DNA of 11,169 nucleotides from JAUVYV01 sp964585535 (lineage in GTDB: Bacteria; Planctomycetota; Phycisphaerae; Sedimentisphaerales; Anaerobacaceae): assembly GCA_964585535.1 (NCBI GenBank), contig CAZPDW010000065.1:1-11169 (forward strand), written 5' to 3'. The notes beneath the pieces were generated by a model. It was not told where the DNA came from and made no database searches. It saw nothing but the letters and a program-made list of their open reading frames with translations. The position numbers were made by a program, and so were the translations under genes. Shown here piece by piece: positions 1-7,922 of the stretch. Position 1 is the stretch's first letter; the number at the start of each line of letters is the position of its first letter.

Positions 1-1
1 C

Positions 2-436
2 GGCAGGGCGCTTCGCATCGGGATATTTATGAGTATCTTCAACGTGCATATCAACCGGGCGCCGTGCAGCGCTGCTGTCGAGAAAATCACCTATAAAAAA
101 GGAAAATTCAAAAACGCAATGAACCCCGAATCAGGCCGGGTCAACGAGAGCAACGATGTGTATCTTCTAAGAGCCGAGCCGCCGGGCGATAAGCTGATTG
201 TTCGCCAGATAAGCGGGGCAATCGCCCGAAGAATCGTCTGCGAGGCGAAGGTGGGGGCAAAATTGACTTGTGGGCAGCGGTTCGGAATGGTAAAATTCGG
301 CTCCAGGACGGAATTGTACATACCCCTGAGCGAAGGTGTTGTGTGCTTAGTCGAAACAGGCGACAAAGTTAAGGCGGGCATTACGCCGATGGTAAGGTAT
401 AAATCCGGACGAGGAAGTGAAAAATGGCCAGATTGA
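2..436 (+). CDS. psd: Phosphatidylserine decarboxylase, short form (5' end missing)
   Basis: This enzyme decarboxylates phosphatidylserine to phosphatidylethanolamine at the membrane, using a pyruvoyl group made by self-cleavage. The frame is open from base 2, and the residues before the first ATG at 29 (RIGIF, leading into MSIFNVHINRAP) match the family's internal motif with the NVHxNR signature. The gene therefore starts upstream of the window and the ATG at 29 is internal. The cleavage motif is KFGSRTEL; the Gly-Ser bond lies at 301|302 and the serine becomes the pyruvoyl group of the alpha chain. FGS instead of the LGST of the long form, and the short tail after it, place it with the compact (archaeal-like) PSD type, usually a little over 200 residues, so roughly a third is missing. 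Its 3' end overlaps pssA by 13 bases, which suggests translational coupling. Identity is secure; the full length is not visible. Confidence 0.93.
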   Translation, partial: GRALRIGIFMSIFNVHINRAPCSAAVEKITYKKGKFKNAMNPESGRVNESNDVYLLRAEPPGDKLIVRQISGAIARRIVCEAKVGAKLTCGQRFGMVKFGSRTELYIPLSEGVVCLVETGDKVKAGITPMVRYKSGRGSEKWPD

Positions 437-1313
437 GGACCGAGGCCGCAAAAGAATCGCTGTTGAGGCGGATGCGGAGGCAGCGGCTGAAGTATATCAC
501 GATACTGCCTTCGTTCATAACAATCCTGAACGGTATATGCGGTTTTGCCGCCATAGCGCTGGCCAGTCAGGCGGCGGTTGTCCCAACGGAGCAGTTCTCG
601 TATCACAAGCTCACGCTCGGCTACTTTGCAATAAGCGGGTATATGATTCTCTTCGCTATGATTGCCGATATGCTCGACGGTCGTGTCGCCAGAATGAGCC
701 AGAACACGTCGAGCTTCGGCGGGCAGTTAGACAGCTTGTGCGATATAATAAGCTTCGGCGTCGCTCCGGCATTTCTTATGCTTAAGGTCCTCGAGTATAA
801 GCTCGTAAGCATCGCCCAGATTAGTCCGATAATGGAGGAATTCATCGAGAGATTCGTCTGGCTGGCGGCGGGAGCGTATATGAGTTGTGCGGCGATACGG
901 TTGGCACGGTTCAACGTGGAAAACGAGCAGGACGAGTCCTCTCACATGAGCTTTGTCGGCCTGCCGACACCCGCCGCGGCGGGTGTGGTCGCCAGCATCG
1001 TAATTTTTCAGCAGGAGGCCCTGCCGAAGCTTATCGAAGAAGGCACATATTTGTATCTCGTATGCGAGGACATCATAATATATGCACTGCCGGTTTTCGC
1101 CTTTGCGCTTGCGGCTCTTATGGTCAGCAGGATTCGATACCCGCACGTTCTCAACCAGTACATCAGAGGCAAAAAGCCGTTCGCACACCTGATGAGAGCG
1201 CTGCTATTTTTGGGCTTAGTGATATGGAGCAGGCAGGTCGCTTTCGTGCTGATATTCTGCGGCTTTGCTGCGAGCGGTTTTGTAAAGTGGTTATACTACA
1301 GCCGTTTCCGCAA
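424..1313 (+). CDS. pssA: CDP-diacylglycerol--serine O-phosphatidyltransferase (3' end lost in gap)
   Basis: This integral membrane enzyme joins CDP-diacylglycerol and serine to give phosphatidylserine and CMP, the substrate for the decarboxylase encoded just before it. The CDP-alcohol phosphatidyltransferase signature is complete: D82-x2-D85-G86-x2-A89-R90-x8-G99-x3-D103-x3-D107, where the aspartates bind metal and the CDP moiety. Hydrophobic stretches lie at about residues 25-48 and 62-80, with several more in the C-terminal half. A basic N-terminus (LLRRMRRQRLKY) precedes the first of them, as in the type II enzymes of Gram-positives and many other bacteria. The ATG at 424 has a good ribosome site (GAGGAAG, 412-418) inside psd. 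The visible 296 residues already reach or exceed the usual family length, so the stop codon is probably just inside the gap. Reading straight through the N run gives an artefactual C-terminus. Pairing with psd supports a phosphatidylethanolamine pathway operon. Confidence 0.93.
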
Positions 1314-1413
1314 NNNNNNNNNNNNNNNNNNNNNNNNNNNNNNNNNNNNNNNNNNNNNNNNNNNNNNNNNNNNNNNNNNNNNNNNNNNNNNNNNNNNNNN
1401 NNNNNNNNNNNNN
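1314..1413. other. Assembly gap (100 N)
   Basis: Exactly 100 consecutive N, the conventional placeholder for a scaffold gap of unknown size. It hides the end of pssA and possibly the start of the next gene, or further genes. Any reading frame translated across it is unreliable. Confidence 0.98.
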
Positions 1414-1508
1414 GCCGGCATCCGCTGTGTCGGGCACTCGAAAAACGACAAACGCGCATCTTTGCGCTCTTGTGCCATCGAGAGGTATCGCCTATCATTT
1501 CCGTACGT

Positions 1509-2837
1509 ATGCACACGGCTTACGAGAGAAACAAATACGGTACGGACAAACTCGCGCTCCTGGGTCTTTTCGTAGTGGCCCTGGCGTTCGCGCAGCTCAT
1601 AGTCTCATTGAGGTCCGCCATACGGCTGTCGCCGCCTGTGGAGCTTAAGCATACGGGGCTGAGCGTCTCGATGCCCAGCGGGAACGGCTGGCATTGTGAA
1701 AAGCAATGGACATACCGGAAGGACCATTATGATTTGAACAGCTTTTTCACCATCGGCTCCGGCGGCATACATCCGCAGGCCCGTTGCCGGTACCTGCTGG
1801 CAGATGCAAACAGAACACCGCAGGAGCTGTTCAACGGCAAGGCCGAGTGGCTCCGGGGCCAAATCACCGGCACGGGCCAAATGGCGGAAAGTGCACTTAC
1901 CATCGACTGGGCACATATACACGAGCCAGGTACGCTGACGGAATTGTTTGTCGGCACCGCCGCCCTGCCGGACAGCCGGACGCTTGAAGTGGAGGTGTTC
2001 CAGCCGGCGAGCGAAGGCGAGCTCGCCGAGCGGGCGTTTAAGCGCATCCTCGGCAGCATAAAGTTCCAGGAAAACACACTTCTTAAAGCCGGAACCGAGC
2101 TTATCACCGGGATAAAGGACAGGGGTCTTAATGGTATTCTGCAATCGAGCTGGCCTTACTATTACGACCCGCAGGTTTTTTTTCTCATCAACGATGCGCG
2201 TGGGCGCACTATCGGCTTTGCGACCGACGTGCTGGCCGGCACCGGCTCAGCCAGCGGAATGAACATCCAGGCGGCAAGTTATCAGTACATCCGCGGCAAG
2301 GCCGCGAGCGAACATACAACATTCTTAAAAAGCGACGACAGATTCGAGGGGTTCTTTCTGAAAAGCGAGACCAGCGGCCGCAGCGGCAGAAGCGGCTCCG
2401 AGATAAGTCGCCGCGCCTCCGGCGAGGTAACGGTGAGAGAATTTGGCGTCAGGGGTGTATCGAGAGAGAAAAAATACCTGCCCGGCCCCGCCGCTGTTCC
2501 GGATATTCTGCTTGACGTTGTCCTGATTCAGATGCTCGACGGCGGTGAGAATCAGATTATGCTTGATATGATACGTACCGACGGCTCGATAGCGCCTCTG
2601 GTCGTGTCAAAAAGCGACGCCGGCAGGAGCGGCCCAGGCCCGAAGGCGGCCTATGCACTTACGCTCGATGTGCTCGACGGACAAAACCACAAAAGAGAAA
2701 TCTATTTCGACGAAGGCAAGCACATCCTGAAAATCATCATCCGGCAGGAAGAGACCTTCACGCTCCGAGCCGCTAATCTTGAGACGGTGCTTCAACAATT
2801 TCCCGAACGGGCGGATTACCTGCTGCACCAAAAGTGA
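1509..2837 (+). CDS. Unrecognised protein with one N-terminal membrane segment
   Basis: No family is recognised. From the ATG at 1509 the protein has 442 residues. A short polar N-terminus (MHTAYERNKYGTDK) is followed by a hydrophobic stretch at about residues 15-32 (LALLGLFVVALAFAQLIV), and the rest is hydrophilic, so it is probably anchored by one N-terminal segment with a large soluble domain. The soluble part has mixed alpha/beta character with many short beta-like stretches, a helical piece around SEGELAERAFKRILGSIKF, and a Ser/Gly/Arg-rich linker (SGRSGRSGS) near 2371-2400. The start is uncertain: the ATG has no nearby Shine-Dalgarno (the closest, GAGAGG, is 23 bases upstream) and the frame stays open back to the gap, so the true start could lie in the missing sequence. 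The following protease gene is 89 bases downstream on the same strand. Coding status is well supported by the long open frame; function is unknown. Confidence 0.75.
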   Translation: MHTAYERNKYGTDKLALLGLFVVALAFAQLIVSLRSAIRLSPPVELKHTGLSVSMPSGNGWHCEKQWTYRKDHYDLNSFFTIGSGGIHPQARCRYLLADANRTPQELFNGKAEWLRGQITGTGQMAESALTIDWAHIHEPGTLTELFVGTAALPDSRTLEVEVFQPASEGELAERAFKRILGSIKFQENTLLKAGTELITGIKDRGLNGILQSSWPYYYDPQVFFLINDARGRTIGFATDVLAGTGSASGMNIQAASYQYIRGKAASEHTTFLKSDDRFEGFFLKSETSGRSGRSGSEISRRASGEVTVREFGVRGVSREKKYLPGPAAVPDILLDVVLIQMLDGGENQIMLDMIRTDGSIAPLVVSKSDAGRSGPGPKAAYALTLDVLDGQNHKREIYFDEGKHILKIIIRQEETFTLRAANLETVLQQFPERADYLLHQK

Positions 2838-2926
2838 ATCCCGGCCGGGGCAGGTTGTCGATGCCCGCCAGCGGCAAAAGAGCTTGTGAGGTCATAAGTA
2901 TATTTACGGTTTAGGCAGGAGTTGCA

Positions 2927-3631
2927 ATGGACTACATTACTCTTGTGCTCGGGGGGCTGTGGTACGCGGTGTTTATTGTCTCGACCGTTCTGCACGAGGC
3001 CGCTCACGGACTGGCGGCGAAGAAGTTAGGCGACCCGACCGCCCATCGCCACGGCCTTGTTACGGTGGACCCAATCCCTCACATCAAAAGAAGCCCCTTT
3101 GGTATGGTGATTGTCCCCATTGTCTCATTCGTGTTCAACGGCTGGATGCTCGGCTGGGCAAGCGCACCGTACGACCCGTACTGGGCACAGTGCAACAGGA
3201 AGAAGGCGGCCTGGATGTCCTTAGCGGGGCCGGCGGCAAACCTGGGTTTGTTGATTATCGCTGGCCTGCTGATCCGTCTCGGGATGCAGCTTGGCTCATT
3301 CAGCGCACCCGAGTCAATCACCTTCACTCGCATCACCACGGCAGAGCCCAACACGCTGGCAAATTCTGCAGCAATTACTGTTAGTATCTTCTTTTCGCTC
3401 AATCTGATTCTGTTGGTCTTTAACCTCATCCCTCTTCCGCCGCTCGACGGCAGCGGCGTTCTGATGCTGTTTTTGAGCGACCGCGCCGCTGAAAAATACC
3501 AGGCCGCCCTGTCCCAGCCGGGAGTTCGGGTTATGGGCCTCGTCGGGGCATGGTACCTCATCGGGGTACTCCTGCCTCCGATGCAGGGTCTGGCCCTTAT
3601 GATTTTATACCCGGGCCTGGTCTATCGATAA
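2927..3631 (+). CDS. Site-2-type membrane metalloprotease (M50 family)
   Basis: A 234-residue polytopic membrane protein with both hallmarks of the M50 (site-2 protease) family. HEAAH at residues 23-27 lies within the first membrane segment and supplies two zinc-binding histidines and the catalytic glutamate. NLIPLPPLDG at 166-175 supplies the third zinc ligand, D174. The sequence LGDPTAHRHGLVTVDPIPHI after the active site and the GPAAN stretch at 101-105 match the small M50 proteins that lack PDZ or CBS domains. Such proteases cut membrane-embedded substrates, often anti-sigma factors; the substrate here is unknown. The ATG at 2927 follows an AGGAG ribosome site (2915-2919). No anti-sigma or sigma gene is nearby. 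The stop lies only 14 bases from the end of the convergent glycosidase gene, with no clear terminator between them. Confidence 0.88.
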   Translation: MDYITLVLGGLWYAVFIVSTVLHEAAHGLAAKKLGDPTAHRHGLVTVDPIPHIKRSPFGMVIVPIVSFVFNGWMLGWASAPYDPYWAQCNRKKAAWMSLAGPAANLGLLIIAGLLIRLGMQLGSFSAPESITFTRITTAEPNTLANSAAITVSIFFSLNLILLVFNLIPLPPLDGSGVLMLFLSDRAAEKYQAALSQPGVRVMGLVGAWYLIGVLLPPMQGLALMILYPGLVYR

Positions 3632-3645
3632 CCGCCTGAAAGGGC

Positions 3646-5124
3646 TCACTCGACAAACCTGATACCCTTAGCATTTTCTATGTAGAACTTGCCATCCTCG
3701 GCGTTGGTTATTCTTTTGCCGTGTACGTACAGTCCGTCGATGGTGACATTTTCGACACTGTGCTCATCATCGAATCCGCAGAAAATCGAGAATGGAAACA
3801 GCCCATCGACAATCTGGATATTTTTGAAGTAGATGTTTTTTATGTGTCCGCGGCCCTTCGCATAGCTGGCTCGCTCTGCGGGCTTGACTTCAAGCACGCC
3901 GTCCCAAGCGCCGTGTAAATACTGTTTCTCTCGCTGAACCGAATCCGTGGGTCGGTCGTGGCTGTACCGCGACAGAAATATCGCCAAATCGAACAGTTTT
4001 TGCCTTGAATCCTCGATGCGGATATTCTCGAATCTTACATTGCTGACGGTTGCGAAGTCGCCGTTGTGAATACTGAAGGTTGCGCCGTCCTCGCAGTGAA
4101 TCACGTCGCAGTTCCTGAAGGTGATATCGCCGACGGAATCGGTTCGCAGCTCGAAGCCGATCTCGAGAGCATTACCCCAGGCCGAATTCCAGAGGACACA
4201 TTCCTCGACAAGAACGTTCTTGACCGGAGGGCCCGAGATTCGCCGGCCCGACCGGGGATAGCCCCTTCTATCGCCCCAGGCCTTTATCACGACACAATCG
4301 TCCTTTGTGTGGATAAAGCACCGGCGTATCGTTACGTCCCGGCTGCTGACAACATCGATGCCGTCGTCTCCGCCGTTGTCACTTACAATTTTGACGTTGG
4401 TTATGGTGACATTGTCGCAGTTGTAGGGCGCGACCTGCCAGGTTGTGCTGTTCGACAGGATTATTCCTTCAATCTCGACGTCTTTGCAGCTCTGCAGATG
4501 TACGAACCGTATCCGCCTGTCGCCGCGAATTTCCCTCAACCGCGTTCCGTCGAGAATGCCCCTGCCTCGTATTTCGATATTCTTTTGGGCATCGGCAAAG
4601 ATTGCTCCCTCGACGAGGGCGCCGCCGGCGATATAGACGGTCTGGCCGTCGTTGACGTCGATAATGCCGGGCTTATGTACCTTACCCGCCTCGAAATAGA
4701 TGACAGCTTCGTCACCTTTCTTCGGGGGGGTTTTTTCGAGCGGGTTTGCGAAGAGGAACAGAGGATGCCTGAGTATTTCGCCGTTAAGCTCGATGCTGAG
4801 GTTGCACGGCTCGGTGAGCTTGAAGCGAATCGTATTGTCTTTCACCGTCGGTTTGATGTGTCGGCTCTTGGGCCTGATATCAATCCACTTTGCGTCGAGC
4901 GCCGGCGTCACCGCGACCTCGACCTGCCCCTCGAAGTCAAAGGCTGCTATCGAAGCAACGGGATTATAATACACAAAGACATCTTTTCCATTCACCTGTA
5001 CCCTGTAATCATCCGCTGCCTTCACACCTTCGGGCGCCGGATAAGTTACCACCGTTGAGGCCGCAAGCGAACCGGCCGTCAGCAAAATACACGCTACCGC
5101 TGCGGCGCAAAACAATCGCTTCAT
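3646..5124 (-). CDS. Secreted GH28-like parallel beta-helix glycosidase
   Basis: A 492-residue exported protein related to the polygalacturonase group (GH28, clan GH-N with GH49 dextranases). Residues 1-23 form a Sec signal peptide (MKRLF, then an Ala/Leu-rich core, probable cut after LAA or AAS). Residues of about 24-130 look like a beta-sandwich domain. From about 150 onward, repeated beta-helix rungs occur (for example VEIEGIILSNS, VTITNVKIVSD, VKNVLVEECVLWNS). The catalytic region reads GGDDGID (251-257), then TKDDCVVIK (273-281), parallel to the NTDG and DD motifs of GH28, so candidate acids are D254, D275 and D276. The GHG histidine is absent (WGNALEIG, 316-323), and no clear RIK motif was found. 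The specificity may therefore differ from pectin hydrolysis, or the enzyme may be closer to GH49. AAGGA at 5133-5137 sits 8 bases from the ATG. It is the last gene of a four-gene operon, 32 bases after the sulfatase, which points to a sulfated glycan substrate. Confidence 0.82.
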   Translation of the reverse strand: MKRLFCAAAVACILLTAGSLAASTVVTYPAPEGVKAADDYRVQVNGKDVFVYYNPVASIAAFDFEGQVEVAVTPALDAKWIDIRPKSRHIKPTVKDNTIRFKLTEPCNLSIELNGEILRHPLFLFANPLEKTPPKKGDEAVIYFEAGKVHKPGIIDVNDGQTVYIAGGALVEGAIFADAQKNIEIRGRGILDGTRLREIRGDRRIRFVHLQSCKDVEIEGIILSNSTTWQVAPYNCDNVTITNVKIVSDNGGDDGIDVVSSRDVTIRRCFIHTKDDCVVIKAWGDRRGYPRSGRRISGPPVKNVLVEECVLWNSAWGNALEIGFELRTDSVGDITFRNCDVIHCEDGATFSIHNGDFATVSNVRFENIRIEDSRQKLFDLAIFLSRYSHDRPTDSVQREKQYLHGAWDGVLEVKPAERASYAKGRGHIKNIYFKNIQIVDGLFPFSIFCGFDDEHSVENVTIDGLYVHGKRITNAEDGKFYIENAKGIRFVE

Positions 5125-5156
5125 TATTCCATTCCTTTCAAAAAAACCGCTTCTGC

Positions 5157-6761
5157 TTATGCCATCAGCCGGTCTATTTCCGGCAGGTTCGTTTCGCTCT
5201 CGATGGTGAATCGAAGCATCCTGTCTTTCAGTTCGGCCATCAAATCCTTATATTGCCGGTCATACGCGAGATTTTTGAGCTCATCCGGGTCCGTTTGCAA
5301 ATCATACAGTTCGCAGTCGCCGGCCAGCCGGTAGATATACTTGTATCTGTCGGTGCGAATCATCTTCGAGCGTATCATCGCCTCGGGATGCTCACACAAG
5401 ACTTTTTGCTTCGGACTGAAACCGCCTCGCGGGTTCTCATAGGGTGCGGGTCGAAGTGTCGCATCCTTCTCAACGCCGCCCTGGCTGAAGACCGCGTCCT
5501 TGTGCCTGTCGGTTTTTCCGAGTGTCAAATCGAGCAGCGATTTGCCCTGTACCCATCGTGGGACCTTACAGCCCTTAAGCTCCATAATCGTCGGGACGAT
5601 ATCGACAAACTCGACAAGGTTATCGATTCGTCTGCCCGCCGGCAGCGTCCCCGGCAGCCGCATAATCAGCGGGACATTGACAATTTCCTCGTAGAAGCTC
5701 GTATCCCACTTCTCGTACATATTCCGCCAGGCGTTGAAGTCGCCGTGGTCGGCGCTGTAGATAATCAGCGTCCTGTCGGAAAGTCCCATCTCATCGACCG
5801 CATCAATCACCTTTTTGACGTTGCTGTCGGCGAATTCACACATCGTATAATACGCCCGGCGAATTCTTTTCCGCTCGTCGTCGCTCAGCCCTTCGAGGTC
5901 ATAGCTTGTCCGCTTGGCCTTTTCGACGCTCGGCGCCTTTTCCAGTGGCAGATACTTAGGAGCCGGTATATCGCTCAGCGGTATCTTATAGGCGGGCATC
6001 TTTGTGAACTCCGCGTATGACGGATGAGGAAGACCAATATCCAATAGCGCAAAGAAGGGCCTGTCTTTGTTTTCGCGAATAAACTCGATTGTCCATTTCG
6101 CGGCAAGCGAATCTGCGTGTCGGTCGTAATCGTAATCGGCGGCAATATGTCCCCTAAAATGCGCCCGTTTGAGCTGCTCGCTGACATCATCCAGATGCGG
6201 GTCGCCGCGATTGTCCCACTCGGCGCTGTCCCATTTGCTCGTCGCGTCGAACCAAACCTCGTGCAGGTTCCAGTCAACTAAGTGGTTCTTGCCAATCAGG
6301 GCCGTTTTGTAGCCGCGATTTCGCATAAACGTAACCAGGTTCGGCTCTGTTCGCCGCAGCGTAAAATCCCAGTTTCTTGCGACGTTCCTGTGCGGAATAT
6401 AGTGTTTCCTGCCCGAAAGCGTTCTGTGTCCCTCGCAGTGCGGATAGCGTCCTGCTATCATACTGCATCGAGAGGGGACGCACTTTGGCATCTGGACGTA
6501 CGCCCGGCTGAACGAGATGCCCTCGCGAGCCATCTGTTCGGCGGCCGGCATCGACGTAAAGCGATTGCCGTAAACGCTCATCGCCTTTGTGTTCATCTCG
6601 TCGCAGGTAATCCAGATGACATTCAACGGCCTGCCTGCATCGGCGACACTCGAGCGATGCACATCCGGCTCAGTTGCTTCTGACAGGGCAGGTATCATCC
6701 CAAGGCCCGCAACGCCCAAGGCGGAGCTTTTCAAAAACGTCCGACGATTTGTACTTTTCAT
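5157..6761 (-). CDS. Tat-exported sulfatase (FGly, Cys type)
   Basis: A type I sulfatase that hydrolyses sulfate esters, probably on a polysaccharide or its oligomers, outside the cytoplasm. The N-terminus has a twin-arginine signal (NRRTFLK followed by a short Ala/Gly/Leu core). The active-site signature is CVPSR followed by CSMIAGRYP; C94 (numbered from the 6761 start) is the residue converted to formylglycine, so a maturase is needed elsewhere in the genome. Other conserved parts are the N-terminal metal site CDEMNTKAMSVYG (DE where many sulfatases have DD or DQ), IGKNHL, D338-H339 in YSADHGD, and YEKWDTSFYEEIVNVPLI near the catalytic lysine. Length (534 residues) fits the family. I chose the ATG at 6761 over 6776 because GGAG at 6771-6774 lies 9 bases upstream of it and the Tat signal begins right after it. 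The family is certain; the exact substrate is not. Confidence 0.92.
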   Translation of the reverse strand: MKSTNRRTFLKSSALGVAGLGMIPALSEATEPDVHRSSVADAGRPLNVIWITCDEMNTKAMSVYGNRFTSMPAAEQMAREGISFSRAYVQMPKCVPSRCSMIAGRYPHCEGHRTLSGRKHYIPHRNVARNWDFTLRRTEPNLVTFMRNRGYKTALIGKNHLVDWNLHEVWFDATSKWDSAEWDNRGDPHLDDVSEQLKRAHFRGHIAADYDYDRHADSLAAKWTIEFIRENKDRPFFALLDIGLPHPSYAEFTKMPAYKIPLSDIPAPKYLPLEKAPSVEKAKRTSYDLEGLSDDERKRIRRAYYTMCEFADSNVKKVIDAVDEMGLSDRTLIIYSADHGDFNAWRNMYEKWDTSFYEEIVNVPLIMRLPGTLPAGRRIDNLVEFVDIVPTIMELKGCKVPRWVQGKSLLDLTLGKTDRHKDAVFSQGGVEKDATLRPAPYENPRGGFSPKQKVLCEHPEAMIRSKMIRTDRYKYIYRLAGDCELYDLQTDPDELKNLAYDRQYKDLMAELKDRMLRFTIESETNLPEIDRLMA

Positions 6762-6770
6762 AATTGGTCG

Positions 6771-6774
6771 CTCC
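6771..6774 (-). promoter_or_regulatory. Ribosome binding site deciding the sulfatase start
   Basis: GGAG on the minus strand, 9 bases before the ATG at 6761. It overlaps the alternative upstream ATG (6776), which has only AT-rich sequence and the preceding stop codon in front of it. This favours the shorter N-terminus. Confidence 0.6.
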
Positions 6775-6779
6775 ATTCT

Positions 6780-7913
6780 TTAATAGACACCGTATTTTTC
6801 GCAAACCTCTACCAGCTTGAAGATATTCTCATCCGGTGTATCGCGTCCGCACTGGTCGCCGGTTGAGAGAATGAATCCTCCGCCTTGCATTGCATCATCA
6901 AGGCACTTTCTCGCCTCACGTTCCACGCCTGCGGCATCCATTCGCAACATCACCTCTGTCGTATGCAGGTTGCCCTTCAGCGCGATTTTACTGCCGAACT
7001 TCTGTTTAATTTCACGCAAATTGCAGTCGCCCATCGGTGGAACCTCAAGCGGGTCAATACAATCCAAATCCGTTTCCGCCGCCAGCTCCACCAGCGCCCG
7101 CTCTTTACCGCAGCTATGCAGCGACGTTACCACCCCGGCCTTTTTGAACATTGCTGTCAGCTTCTTCAGGGCGGGGAAAGAAAACTCCTTCATAATCTCT
7201 TCGGACTGCATCGTAATCATGCCCGAATTCGGGAAGAAGACGAAGTCGGGCTGGACATCCTGTTCGATGATTGCTTCTGCAATCTCAACAAGATGGTCGG
7301 TCCATCGCTCGATGAAATCTGCGAGCAGGTCGTGATGGTCGTAGTAATCCAGAAATGCCGACTCGACGGGCTGTCGCCACTGCGTCAGAAGCGTCGGCAG
7401 CAGTATGCACAGGCCCACCACGCCGTCGTCGCCCATATCCTGCTGAATCTGCTTGTAGGTATCGAAGCGTATATTGGCAACATCGCCAAAGAAAAGATAT
7501 TCGAGACAATCGTACTGTGCCCTGAAATCCGTAATGAACTTCTTTGTAGGTGTCTGCGGCTCGCCGTAGAGAAACGTCTCCTCCTGCGTCAGCTCGCCGG
7601 CGGGACATCGCATCGTCGTGCGAACGATAAGGTGCCGGTCGGTCTGCTCGACAATCTCTTTATTCCACTGTGCACCCGGATATGGGGGCAGGTCATAGAC
7701 GCCGTGATGGCTGAAGCCATCGACGCCGAAATATCGCACGCAGTCATTATACGCCTTCCACAAAGGCGGGTCGTTATAGTAATACACATTCCAGAAAGGC
7801 CCGCCCAGAAGCCGGACGGGTATCGTCCAGTTCGTATCCGGCGACGCGGGCACACGGTCGGGTATGCCGCCTGTCATCGCTGTCAGCATCCTTTCTTTGC
7901 GGGTCATTACCAT
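6780..7913 (-). CDS. UroD/MtaA-superfamily protein, probably not a haem enzyme
   Basis: A 377-residue cytoplasmic protein of the uroporphyrinogen decarboxylase-like TIM-barrel family, which also includes the cobalamin- and coenzyme M-dependent methyltransferases (MtaA, CmuA). Visible family landmarks are TRKERMLTAMTGGIPDRVP at the N-terminus, HSCGK at 266-270, IDPLEVPP, FGSKIALKGNL, and the C-terminal block GGGFILSTGDQCGRDTPDENI. The arginine-rich substrate motif near the N-terminus of true UroD (RQAGR) is absent. H266 and C268, with C355 as a possible third ligand, resemble the HxC...C zinc site of the methyltransferases, although C355 is offset from the usual PGC position. It may act in methyl transfer or demethylation, or on a sugar acid; no corrinoid protein is visible nearby. 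It starts 9 bases after the SDR stop with only a weak ribosome site, so translation is probably coupled. Family membership is firm; the reaction is open. Confidence 0.83.
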   Translation of the reverse strand: MVMTRKERMLTAMTGGIPDRVPASPDTNWTIPVRLLGGPFWNVYYYNDPPLWKAYNDCVRYFGVDGFSHHGVYDLPPYPGAQWNKEIVEQTDRHLIVRTTMRCPAGELTQEETFLYGEPQTPTKKFITDFRAQYDCLEYLFFGDVANIRFDTYKQIQQDMGDDGVVGLCILLPTLLTQWRQPVESAFLDYYDHHDLLADFIERWTDHLVEIAEAIIEQDVQPDFVFFPNSGMITMQSEEIMKEFSFPALKKLTAMFKKAGVVTSLHSCGKERALVELAAETDLDCIDPLEVPPMGDCNLREIKQKFGSKIALKGNLHTTEVMLRMDAAGVEREARKCLDDAMQGGGFILSTGDQCGRDTPDENIFKLVEVCEKYGVY

Positions 7914-7922
7914 ATAAAATCT

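Noticed and set aside
29..436. ATG at 29 as the true start of the decarboxylase
   Set aside because: The residues upstream in frame continue the family alignment, so the gene begins before the window.
885..1508. Upstream extension of the unknown protein through the gap and back into pssA
   Set aside because: The part before the gap is an alternative frame of pssA, and continuity across the N run is artificial.
2848..2866. Small hairpin GGGCA/TGCCC after the unknown protein, considered as a terminator
   Set aside because: The stem has only 5 base pairs, the loop has 9 bases and no T tract follows.
4724..4736. Run of seven G followed by six T inside the glycosidase gene, considered as a phase-variation tract or frameshift
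   Set aside because: The reading frame is intact through it and the encoded stretch (EKTPPKKGDE) fits a loop. Slippage cannot be judged from one sequence.
4066..5058. Open frame of 330 codons on the plus strand, antisense to the glycosidase gene
   Set aside because: The minus-strand frame has a signal peptide, beta-helix rungs and catalytic motifs. The antisense frame shows no family motif and is explained by codon bias on the other strand.
4890..6020. Open frame of 376 codons on the plus strand across the glycosidase start and the sulfatase end
   Set aside because: It is antisense to two genes with clear motifs and has no domain of its own.
6762..6776. Upstream ATG for the sulfatase
   Set aside because: It lacks a ribosome site, while the next in-frame ATG has GGAG at good spacing and leads straight into the Tat signal.
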